Of a stretch of DNA of 32,633 nt, positions 8,641-15,703 are shown piece after piece. A program made the translations under genes and the position numbers. The stretch comes from Chlamydiota bacterium (GTDB taxonomy: Bacteria; Chlamydiota; Chlamydiia; Chlamydiales; Rhabdochlamydiaceae). Numbering within the stretch: position 1 is the stretch's first letter; each line of letters opens with the position of its first letter. The notes under the pieces were generated by a model that saw nothing but the letters and a program-made list of their open reading frames with translations, made no database searches and had not been told where the DNA came from. The stretch lies in assembly GCA_013286595.1 (NCBI GenBank), contig JABDFI010000010.1, positions 1 to 32,633 on the forward strand, written 5' to 3'.

Positions 8641-10402
8641 CATGGCCATCGCGGTTTCTAAGGATGTGCGTTAGAGATGTGAGATTTACTAGGTGGGCAA
8701 GGCCAGCATCTGTGGTGTTTTTGCACCCCTCTAGATTAAGTGAGCTTAAGAGTGTGAGTTTTGATAGATGGGCAAGGCCATCATTTGTGATGTTTTTGCA
8801 CCTGCATAGATTAAGTGAGGTTAGAGATGTGAGTTTTGATGAATGGACAAGGCCAGCATCTGTGATGTTTTTGCACCCCTCTAGATTAAGTGAGCTTAAG
8901 AGTGTGAGTTTTGATAGATGGGCAAGGCCAGCATCTGTAATGTTTTCGCACTCTCTTAGATCAAGTGATCTTAAGAGTGTGAGTTTTGATAGATGGGCAA
9001 GACCAGCATCTGTTATCTTGTATCTGCACCCTTCTAGATTAAGTGAGCTTAAGAGTGTGAGAGTTACTAGATGAGCAAGGCCAGCATCTGTGATCGCCCA
9101 GCACATGCTTAGATTAAGTGAGCTTAAGCGTGGTGTGAGTTTTGATAGATGCGCAAGGTCAGCATCTGTGATGTGGCACTGGCTTAGATCAAGTGAGCTT
9201 AAGCGTGTGAGTTTTGATAGAGGGGCAAAGCCAGCATCTGCGATGCGGCTGCAATAACTGAGATTAAGTGAGTTTAGAGATGTGAGTTTTGATAGATGGG
9301 CAAGGCCAGCACCTGTGATGCGGCTGCAATAAGTGAGGTTAAGTGAGTTTAGAGATGTGAGTTTTGATAGATGGGCAAGGCCAGCTTCTGTGATGTTTTC
9401 GCAATTGCTTAGATTAAGTGAGCTTAAGAGTGTGAGGTTTGATAGATGGGCAAGGCCAGCATCTGTGATGTTTTTGCACTTGCTTAGATGCAGTGAGGTT
9501 AGAGATGTGAGAGATGATAGATGGGCAAGACCAGCATCTGTGATGTTTTTGCGCCCGCTTAGATTCAGTGAGTTTAGAGATGTGAGTTTTGATAGATGAG
9601 CAAGGCCAGCATCTGTGATGTTTGCGCATTCGAATAGATTAAGTGAGGTTAGAGATGTGAGTTGTGATAGATGGGCAAGGCCAGCATCTGTGATGTTTTC
9701 GCACCGGCTTAGATTAAGTGATCTTAAGAGTGGGAGTTGTGATAGATGGGCAAAGGAAGCTTCTGTGGGTCGGCAGTAGCTTAAATCAAGTGAGGTTAGA
9801 GATGTGAGCTTTGATAGAGGGGCAAGGCTAGCATCCAGCCAGCACCTGTTTAGATCAAGTGAGCTTAAGAGTGTGAGTTTTGATAGATGCACAAGGCCAG
9901 CTTCTGTGATACTGCTGCAATCACTGAGATTAAGTGAGGTTAGAGATGTGAGTTTTGATAGATGAGCAAGGCCAGTATCTGTGATGCGGCTGCAACTAGA
10001 TAGATTGATAGAAGTAATGAGAGTGCCATGTTCGCTTGCTTCATTGAGAATGGTTTTAAGATCTTTATCTGATAACCTAGAATGTCCAGAAAGATCTAGA
10101 CAACCGTCTTTGACAAAAGATAACTTATGTGAAGCTTTGCATACACTGCGAACGGTAGCTATTTCCCGAATAGAAAGGAAACCTGCTATACGTGCTAAAA
10201 CACCTCTTGTATCTCCGAAAACGTTGCTAGATTTAGAGATAGCCTCTAGTGCCAGTTTTGTGGTAGAAGAAGCCTTTGGTGGCACAACTTCCACAGACAG
10301 TGATGGCACAACCACAGCAGACGATGCAAGCGCAGGTGATGTGGAGGATAAGTATAAGGGGGCTAAATATAGAGATGATACCGAAGATGATGCTGAGGTC
10401 AT
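8600..10402 (-). CDS. F-box/LRR protein with foreign C-terminal end
   Basis: 600 residues, the longest F-box/LRR gene here, with about 18 LRRs. The leader and F-box (first roughly 140 residues) are nearly identical to the 5130-6809 gene. Several repeats carry small in-frame irregularities: one lacks the Ile-Thr of the NITDAG motif (RCWLDASLAPLS), and others have one or two extra residues (LTPRLSSL, GCRYKITD). The end, THILRNRDGHAPPSPLRL then PLFSF, matches no other member, and the DNA from about 8520 to 8650 lacks the usual cap and spacer, so the 3' end was replaced by recombination or insertion. AAGGA ribosome site. Likely expressed effector, but the truncated cap makes function less certain. 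Confidence 0.85.
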   Translation of the reverse strand: MTSASSSVSSLYLAPLYLSSTSPALASSAVVVPSLSVEVVPPKASSTTKLALEAISKSSNVFGDTRGVLARIAGFLSIREIATVRSVCKASHKLSFVKDGCLDLSGHSRLSDKDLKTILNEASEHGTLITSINLSSCSRITDTGLAHLSKLTSLTSLNLSDCSSITEAGLVHLSKLTLLSSLDLNRCWLDASLAPLSKLTSLTSLDLSYCRPTEASFAHLSQLPLLRSLNLSRCENITDAGLAHLSQLTSLTSLNLFECANITDAGLAHLSKLTSLNSLNLSGRKNITDAGLAHLSSLTSLTSLHLSKCKNITDAGLAHLSNLTLLSSLNLSNCENITEAGLAHLSKLTSLNSLNLTYCSRITGAGLAHLSKLTSLNSLNLSYCSRIADAGFAPLSKLTRLSSLDLSQCHITDADLAHLSKLTPRLSSLNLSMCWAITDAGLAHLVTLTLLSSLNLEGCRYKITDAGLAHLSKLTLLRSLDLRECENITDAGLAHLSKLTLLSSLNLEGCKNITDAGLVHSSKLTSLTSLNLCRCKNITNDGLAHLSKLTLLSSLNLEGCKNTTDAGLAHLVNLTSLTHILRNRDGHAPPSPLRLPLFSF

Positions 10403-10529
10403 AATTTTCCTTTATTAGTTATAATTTATGTTCATTTTATTAGTTTATTTGATTTTTAGTCAATTTCTTATTTTTTAAAAAAATATTGTTAAATTTAATT
10501 AAAAAGTGTAATTGTATAAGTCTCTAAAT

Positions 10530-11885
10530 CTACTCTATCTGAATGCTCAATTTCGCCTTAAAGGCTTGTTCAACATCCCAGGTAATCTTCGAACCATATA
10601 GCTCAACTGAGCGCAGAAATGTGAGTTTTGATAGATGAGCAAGGCTAGCATCTGTGATGTTTCGGCAATTCGTTAGCTCAAGTGAGCTTAAGAGTGTGAG
10701 TTTTGATAGATGGTCAAGGCCAGCATCTGTGATGTTATCGCACTTGCTTAGATAAAGTGAGGTTAGAGATGTGAGAAAGGATAGATGGGCAAGGCCGGCA
10801 TCTGTAATCTGAAAGCACCAAGTTAAATAAAGTGAGGTTAGAGATGTGAGAGAGGATAGATGGGCAAGGCCAGCATCTGTGATCTTAAAGCACCAACTTA
10901 GATCAAGTGAGCTTAAGAGTGTGAGTTTTGATAGATGGACAAGGCCAACATCTGTGATGTTTTCGCAATTGCTTAGATTAAGTGAGCTTAAGAGTGTGAG
11001 TTTTGATAGATGGGCAAGGCCAGCATCTGTGATGTTTCTGCAGCAGTTTAGATCCAGTGAGCTTAAAAGTGTGAGTTTTGATAAATGGGCAAGACCAGAA
11101 TCTGTGATGTTGAAGCAATTCGTTAGATTAAATGAGTTTAAGAATGTGAGTTTTGATAGATGGGGAAGGCCATCATTTGTGATGTTTTGGCACCCGCTTA
11201 GATTAAATGAGCTTAAGAGGGTGAGTTGTGATAAATGGGCAAGGCCAGCATCTGTGATGTTTTCGCAATTGCTTAGATTAAGTGAGCTTAAGAGTGTGAG
11301 TTTTGATAGATCGACAAGGCCTGCATCTGTAATGTGTCTGCAATAACTGAGATTAAGTGAGGTTAGAGATGTGAGTTGTGATAGATAGGCAAGGCCTGCA
11401 TCTGTGATCTTAGAGCATCGTTTTAGATTAAGTGAGGTTAGAGATGTGAGTTTTGATAGATGGGCAAGGCCAGCATCTGTGATCTTATCGCAACCAGATA
11501 GATTGATAGAGGTAATGAGAGTACCATGTTCGCTTGCTTCATTGAGAATGGTTTTAAGATCTTTATCCGATAACTTAAATTGTCCAGAAAGATCTAGACA
11601 ACCGTCTTTGACAAAAGATAACTTACGCGAAGCTTTGCATACACTGCGAACGGTAGCTATTTCTGGAATAGAAAGGAAACCTGCTATACGTCCTAAAACA
11701 CCTCTTGCATCTCCGAAAACGTCTCTAGATTTAGAAATAGCCTCTACTGCCAGTTTTGTGATAGAAGTCTCTGAAGGCACAACTCCCACAGACAGTGATG
11801 GCACAGCCACGGCAGACGATGCAAGCGCAGGTGATGTGGAGGATAAGTGTAAGGGGGCTAAATCTAGAGATGATACTGAAGTCAT
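10530..11885 (-). CDS. F-box/LRR protein with intact C-terminal cap
   Basis: 451 residues. Leader MTSVSSLDLAPLHLSST, F-box-like segment at about 61-89 (GVLGRIAGFLSIPEI, SVCKAS), 12 regular Cys-type LRRs, and the complete cap ending GSKITWDVEQAFKAKLSIQ plus two residues. It is the most proximal gene of the array next to the core genes. The upstream AT-rich region (11886-12050) resembles that of the other members, and AAGGA lies before the ATG. Architecture points to an SCF substrate-receptor mimic; the target of the LRR domain cannot be deduced. Confidence 0.9.
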   Translation of the reverse strand: MTSVSSLDLAPLHLSSTSPALASSAVAVPSLSVGVVPSETSITKLAVEAISKSRDVFGDARGVLGRIAGFLSIPEIATVRSVCKASRKLSFVKDGCLDLSGQFKLSDKDLKTILNEASEHGTLITSINLSGCDKITDAGLAHLSKLTSLTSLNLKRCSKITDAGLAYLSQLTSLTSLNLSYCRHITDAGLVDLSKLTLLSSLNLSNCENITDAGLAHLSQLTLLSSFNLSGCQNITNDGLPHLSKLTFLNSFNLTNCFNITDSGLAHLSKLTLLSSLDLNCCRNITDAGLAHLSKLTLLSSLNLSNCENITDVGLVHLSKLTLLSSLDLSWCFKITDAGLAHLSSLTSLTSLYLTWCFQITDAGLAHLSFLTSLTSLYLSKCDNITDAGLDHLSKLTLLSSLELTNCRNITDASLAHLSKLTFLRSVELYGSKITWDVEQAFKAKLSIQIE

Positions 11886-12052
11886 AATTTTCCTTTTATT
11901 ATTTATAATGTATGTTTATTTTATTGTTTTATTTGTTTTTAGTCAATTTGTTTTTTAAAAAAAATTATTTATTATATTTAATTAAAAAATGTAATTATAG
12001 AAGTGTGATGCGTGTTGAGAAATCAAATAATTTTTTTAAAAAAAATAGTTTA

Positions 12053-12136
12053 ATTGCTTTGAGGGAGATTAAATTAATTTTTATTAGATTTCAAAGAAGT
12101 CCATTTTTAAATTGCTTTTGACAGCTTCAATCAATT
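12053..12136. repeat. Degenerate spacer repeat marking the array boundary
   Basis: Resembles 2755-2845 and its copies (TTTGA-GGGAGAT-TA…, AATTGCTTT-GACAGCTTCAATCAA) with many changes. It sits between the last array gene and fabF and suggests a lost further unit. The remainder of 11886-12249 is AT-rich upstream DNA for the two divergent genes. A weak TTGCAA/TACGAT pair near 12193-12217 could be a fabF promoter, but I would not rely on it. Confidence 0.55.
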
Positions 12137-12249
12137 TTGATTTTTCCACATTAATATGTCAAAAACAATCTTTAATCAAAAATTTCTTCCATTGCAAATT
12201 TAATTGTTTTTACGATATCATTTCCTTTTACTAGCATAGAGGTTTGTGT

Positions 12250-13506
12250 ATGAAAAGACGGCGAGTTGTCGTCACTGGAATGGGTTTGGTTTCCTGTTTT
12301 GGTACGGATATCGATCAGTTTTATCAACAGCTTTTGTCGGGCAAAAGTGGCATTACGCCTATAGATGCCTTCCCTTGCGAGGCGTTGCCCACGCGATTTG
12401 CCGGAGCTGTTCGAAATTTTGAGACAGGGGATTATCTAGACAAGAAACAAGCGAGACGCGTCGATCCTTTTATTCGCTATACAGTTGTTGCAGGAAAGAA
12501 AGCATTGGAAATGGGCGGATTGAGTGGAGAGGCTTTAAACAATCTCAACAAAGAGCGTTGTGGCGTGCTCATTGGATCTGGAATGGGAGGGATGTCTGTG
12601 TTTTTTGAAGGCACAGAAACTTACCTGACAAAGGGCTTTAAGCGAATGACCCCTTTTTTCGTTCCCTACATCATCACCAACATGGGCGGAGCCTTACTGG
12701 CAATTGATCTTGGTTTCATGGGCCCAAATTATTCGATCTCTACAGCCTGTGCGACATCTAATTTTTCTATTCATGCAGCTGCTGGGCATATCCGTCGAGG
12801 AGAAGCCGATGTGATGCTATGTGGCGGTGCTGAAGCTCCGATCAATCCGATTGGCGTTTCCGGGTTTGTCGCTATTAGAGCTCTTTCTGAAAAAAATGAC
12901 GCGATGGAGCAAGCTTCGCGCCCTTGGGATAAAAAACGCGATGGATTTGTGATGGGAGAGGGCGCAGGGGTGCTCATGCTAGAAAGCCTTGAGCATGCGC
13001 TAGAGCGAGGCGCACCTATTCTTGCTGAGTACATGGGGGGAGCTGTCAACTGTGATGCCCATCATATGACCGATCCACGTGAAGATGGTCTCGGTGTGAG
13101 CTCGTGCATGAAAACGGCTTTAAAAGATGCTGGTCTTACAGCCGAGCAGATTAATTATATCAACGCTCATGCCACTTCCACACTAGCTGGTGATTTGTGT
13201 GAAATTCGAGCCATCAAGCAAGTGTTTGGTCCTCATTGTTCTGAGTTGAAAATCAACGCCACCAAGTCGATGATTGGACATTGTCTAGGTGCAGCTGGAG
13301 GAATTGAAGCGATTGCTGGGATTAAGGCGATGCAAACGGGGATGCTCCATCCGACGATTAATCTTGATGAGCCAGAAGAGGAAGCGAAGGATTTGGATCT
13401 CGTACCTCATGTGGCGAAGCGTCATAAGATCACAGCTTTTATGAGTAATTCATTTGGGTTTGGTGGCCATAATTCGACACTCATTTTTGCTCCATACCAG
13501 TCATGA
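12250..13506 (+). CDS. fabF: 3-oxoacyl-[ACP] synthase II (KAS II)
   Basis: Condenses malonyl-ACP with acyl-ACP in cytoplasmic fatty-acid elongation (FASII). 418 residues from the ATG at 12250, chosen over an upstream TTG because AGAGG lies 8 bases before it. This gives the usual KAS II length and the typical beginning MKRRRVVVTGMG. The catalytic triad is visible: Cys167 in STACATS, His307 in NAHATST and His344 in IGHCLGAAGG. The conserved GFGGHN motif is near the C-terminus. It overlaps the following Nudix gene by four bases (ATGA), so the two are probably translated together. The same neighbour pair occurs in Chlamydia (CT770-CT771, from memory). Nothing unusual in the enzyme itself. Confidence 0.97.
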   Translation: MKRRRVVVTGMGLVSCFGTDIDQFYQQLLSGKSGITPIDAFPCEALPTRFAGAVRNFETGDYLDKKQARRVDPFIRYTVVAGKKALEMGGLSGEALNNLNKERCGVLIGSGMGGMSVFFEGTETYLTKGFKRMTPFFVPYIITNMGGALLAIDLGFMGPNYSISTACATSNFSIHAAAGHIRRGEADVMLCGGAEAPINPIGVSGFVAIRALSEKNDAMEQASRPWDKKRDGFVMGEGAGVLMLESLEHALERGAPILAEYMGGAVNCDAHHMTDPREDGLGVSSCMKTALKDAGLTAEQINYINAHATSTLAGDLCEIRAIKQVFGPHCSELKINATKSMIGHCLGAAGGIEAIAGIKAMQTGMLHPTINLDEPEEEAKDLDLVPHVAKRHKITAFMSNSFGFGGHNSTLIFAPYQS

Positions 13507-13937
13507 AAAAGGTCGAATCATTTGGGATTGTTCCTTTAAGACGAGAAAACAATGAGTGGAAGGTGTTATTGATTCTTCATCGAGAAGGCAACCATTGGGG
13601 ATTTCCCAAGGGAAAGGCTAACGAAGGCGAGAAACAACTGGAAACAGCTTGTCGTGAACTCAAAGAAGAGACCAATCTCAACATCAAAGAAGTGCTTCGC
13701 GATACTCCTTTTGTTGAACACTATCAATTCCGTCGAAAAAGTGAGCAGATCCATAAATCGGCGTTTTATTTTCCTGCCATGGTAGAAGGGGAATTGCTAT
13801 GTCAACCAGAAGAGATAAGAGATGCTAAATGGTGTAGTTTGAATGAAGCTCTCAATCAGCTTTCATTCAAACAAGCTAAGCACATCTTATGTGAAATCAT
13901 GCGCTACTTACATATCGATGTACCTGACCAATCATAG
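13503..13937 (+). CDS. Nudix hydrolase, probable Ap4A pyrophosphohydrolase
   Basis: 144 residues. The Nudix box runs from Gly37 to Leu59 (GKANEGEKQLETACRELKEE then TNL) and follows a GFPKG motif typical of diadenosine-polyphosphate hydrolases. The metal-binding REL-KEE core is intact. The Gly usual near the end of the box (EExG) is Asn58. The start overlaps the fabF stop by four bases. The Chlamydia trachomatis neighbour of fabF, CT771, has been described as an asymmetric Ap4A hydrolase, and context and length fit that assignment. It would act in the cytoplasm, removing signalling or by-product dinucleotides made by aminoacyl-tRNA synthetases. Confidence 0.9.
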   Translation: MKKVESFGIVPLRRENNEWKVLLILHREGNHWGFPKGKANEGEKQLETACRELKEETNLNIKEVLRDTPFVEHYQFRRKSEQIHKSAFYFPAMVEGELLCQPEEIRDAKWCSLNEALNQLSFKQAKHILCEIMRYLHIDVPDQS

Positions 13938-13943
13938 AAGGCC

Positions 13944-14714
13944 ATGTTTTCTGGAATTAAAGCACAATTAAAGCAACTGTTTGCAGAGCGTACCATGCCC
14001 CAATTAGAAGTGTTTGTTCGCCACTGTTACTACTCGGCTGCCAGTGCGCATAAAGGGCGCTTTCCTGGATTTAGCCGAGAGAAATGCTATCACAACTTGT
14101 TGAGCACAATAGATCCCTCTGTGAAAGTGACTTTTTTCCTCGATACGTCGCATGCTCAAGGGGAGCATTTTTTACTTAAACAAAACCGCTATCCTGTCAT
14201 TAACATCAAGGCAGGTACAGAAGCTCTTTCCTTCCTTACCATGCTCGATTACGTCATGGCCCACTCCTACGATCCAGAAACCATCATCTATTTTCTAGAA
14301 GATGATTACCTTCATAAGCCTGAATGGACAAAAATTTTGCGAGAGGGGATTGCATTACCTAGTGTGGATTATGTGACGCTGTTTGATCATAAGGATAAGT
14401 ATTTCTTGCCCGAATATCAAAACCTGCAATCACAGGTGTTTCATACCACTTCTTGTCACTGGAGAACTACGCCTTCGACAACCAATACTTATGCGATGAA
14501 GTTTAAAACTTTAAAGAGAGATGTGGAGATTCATCGTCAATATTCTCTCGATCGAAAGATCACGGCTGATCACCAGAAATTTTGTGCTCTTGCACAACAC
14601 AACGCTCTGCTGGTTTCATCGATCCCTGGATGGGCAACGCATGTCGAGCCCGAGTTTGCTTCACCCTGCTCTGATTGGGAACAGATTCTAGAGAAATCCT
14701 CAATGGAGAAATAG
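13944..14714 (+). CDS. Putative GT-A type glycosyltransferase
   Basis: 256 residues, starting six bases after the Nudix stop; AGAAGG lies unusually close (about 3 bases) to the ATG. No signal peptide or membrane segment is evident. A central motif IIYFLEDDYLHKPEW (Glu119-Asp120-Asp121) resembles the metal- and sugar-nucleotide-binding acidic motif of GT-A fold glycosyltransferases. It is preceded by a beta-strand/helix pattern (VTFFLDTS, YPVINIKAGTEALSFL). Later Cys, His and Trp residues (TTSCHWRTTPSTTNTYAM) may form the acceptor side. I do not recognise a named family. Position suggests co-transcription with fabF and a role in envelope glycan or lipid modification, which is inference. Confidence 0.55.
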   Translation: MFSGIKAQLKQLFAERTMPQLEVFVRHCYYSAASAHKGRFPGFSREKCYHNLLSTIDPSVKVTFFLDTSHAQGEHFLLKQNRYPVINIKAGTEALSFLTMLDYVMAHSYDPETIIYFLEDDYLHKPEWTKILREGIALPSVDYVTLFDHKDKYFLPEYQNLQSQVFHTTSCHWRTTPSTTNTYAMKFKTLKRDVEIHRQYSLDRKITADHQKFCALAQHNALLVSSIPGWATHVEPEFASPCSDWEQILEKSSMEK

Positions 14715-14716
14715 AC

Positions 14717-14921
14717 CTCTTGCGTAATTAACCTAGGCAAAGCATCTGAAAGAATTGACGCATTAGAAAAAGGGACATGATAAACAAGATATGCACGATA
14801 CGCATGATTGGTTTATTGCCGCAAAGCGGCATGCGGCTCCGCCGCACCTTCTTTTTTTATCATGAGCATCATGTCCATCCTGTTCCCCTTTTAACGGTTC
14901 CTACGTTAATTACGCAAGAGG
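14717..14921. repeat. 205-bp nested palindromic element
   Basis: The 17-base ends CCTCTTGCGTAATTAAC (14717-14733) and its exact complement (14905-14921) enclose imperfect inner arms (AAAAAGGGACATGAT near 14767-14781 against ATCATGTCC…CCCCTTTT near 14868-14892). At the centre are two short GC-rich hairpins (TGCCGCAAAGCGGCA and TGCGGCTCCGCCGCA). No coding potential. It is probably a MITE or REP-like element. The central hairpins followed by TTCTTTTTTT could also serve as terminator for the upstream fabF operon. Confidence 0.65.
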
Positions 14922-14943
14922 TTCAATAGAGAAATTAAGAGGT

Positions 14944-15144
14944 TTAATATTTTTTCTCTTCTACATTCGAAGGGAATGTGGCGCGTCCTTCTAAGGAGGA
15001 ATCTGAATCTTTTCTGGGGAAATGAACCTTACTCTCCGCTTTTTTGGTTTGATCAATAGATGATTTTAATTCTGGGGAAAGTTGAGTTTTATCCTCGGGA
15101 CGGGATTCACTTGGCTGGGCTGGACCTTCGATCGGTTTGGTCAT
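14944..15144 (-). CDS. Small hydrophilic protein of unknown function
   Basis: 66 residues from the ATG at 15142-15144. This start was chosen because an excellent AGGAGG lies 8 bases upstream; a longer frame reaching 15189 has no such signal. The protein (MTKPIEGPAQPSESRPEDK…) is rich in Ser, Lys, Glu, Asp and Pro, has no hydrophobic stretch and is probably disordered. No family recognised. It lies 69 bases downstream of another small gene on the same strand and may be co-transcribed. The strong ribosome site is the main evidence that it is real. Confidence 0.6.
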   Translation of the reverse strand: MTKPIEGPAQPSESRPEDKTQLSPELKSSIDQTKKAESKVHFPRKDSDSSLEGRATFPSNVEEKKY

Positions 15145-15213
15145 ATAACATCCTCCTATTGTAGATAGTCTCTTACTTCTAACTACCACTTAACCAGTAT
15201 TAAATTAAAGTAA

Positions 15214-15513
15214 TTATTTACATCTGATGCCGGTAGATTTTCTGCGATTTGAAATCCTTTTGGCTGTTTTTGGCTTGGGTAGAGCATCTGAGCGTCTTAC
15301 AACTCTCCATGTGCGTTGTTTAGCTCGTAGAGCCTGTCTGGCTTGGACGCGTAATAGTCGGACGATCTGTTCTACACCTTTGACAAAAGGAGGGGAAATC
15401 GATAGGGTTGCGGAAACTAAGGGTGGTTTTTTTTTCACTTGGACGCGCAAGAGTTTGGCAATCTCAGTGATAGTATGAATCAAAGATCTGCGTTCTTCAG
15501 GTTTTTTATTCAT
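15214..15513 (-). CDS. Small basic protein of unknown function
   Basis: 99 residues, strongly basic (many Arg and Lys) and without membrane segments. Two similar helical stretches are visible: TITEIAKLLRVQVKKKP at about 14-30 and KGVEQIVRLLRVQARQALRA at about 45-64. The C-terminus (KTAKRISNRRKSTGIRCK) is almost entirely basic or polar, suggesting nucleic-acid binding. The ATG at 15511-15513 lacks a clear ribosome site. A plus-strand frame of 83 codons overlaps it, but its composition is less protein-like. No family recognised; it could be a small nucleoid or regulatory protein, which is inference. Confidence 0.45.
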   Translation of the reverse strand: MNKKPEERRSLIHTITEIAKLLRVQVKKKPPLVSATLSISPPFVKGVEQIVRLLRVQARQALRAKQRTWRVVRRSDALPKPKTAKRISNRRKSTGIRCK

Positions 15514-15703
15514 TGTAATGTTTCGTTTAAAAGTATCTGGTCTAATGTGTTTTTAGATTTAAAATTTATTATCTCACTTGTTATATATTTATGTCAAATT
15601 TGTTTAAAAATTACAAATTAACATCGGGTTATGGTTTAAATTAATGGAAGAATTTGAGAGAATTTTTTAGAATCCGATTTTATGCTTAAAATTAGGAAAA
15701 GGA

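Noticed and set aside
972-11885. Regularly spaced repeats of about 72 bases that could suggest a CRISPR array or satellite
   Set aside because: Both repeat and 'spacer' parts are in frame and translate to LRRs with a Cys pattern, and the lengths are wrong for CRISPR.
12244-12249. TTG at 12244 as fabF start
   Set aside because: The ATG at 12250 has AGAGG at proper distance and gives the normal KAS II N-terminus.
15227-15478. 83-codon plus-strand frame opposite the small basic gene
   Set aside because: No ribosome site and less protein-like composition. The minus-strand frame is longer and has duplicated helices, but the choice is not certain.
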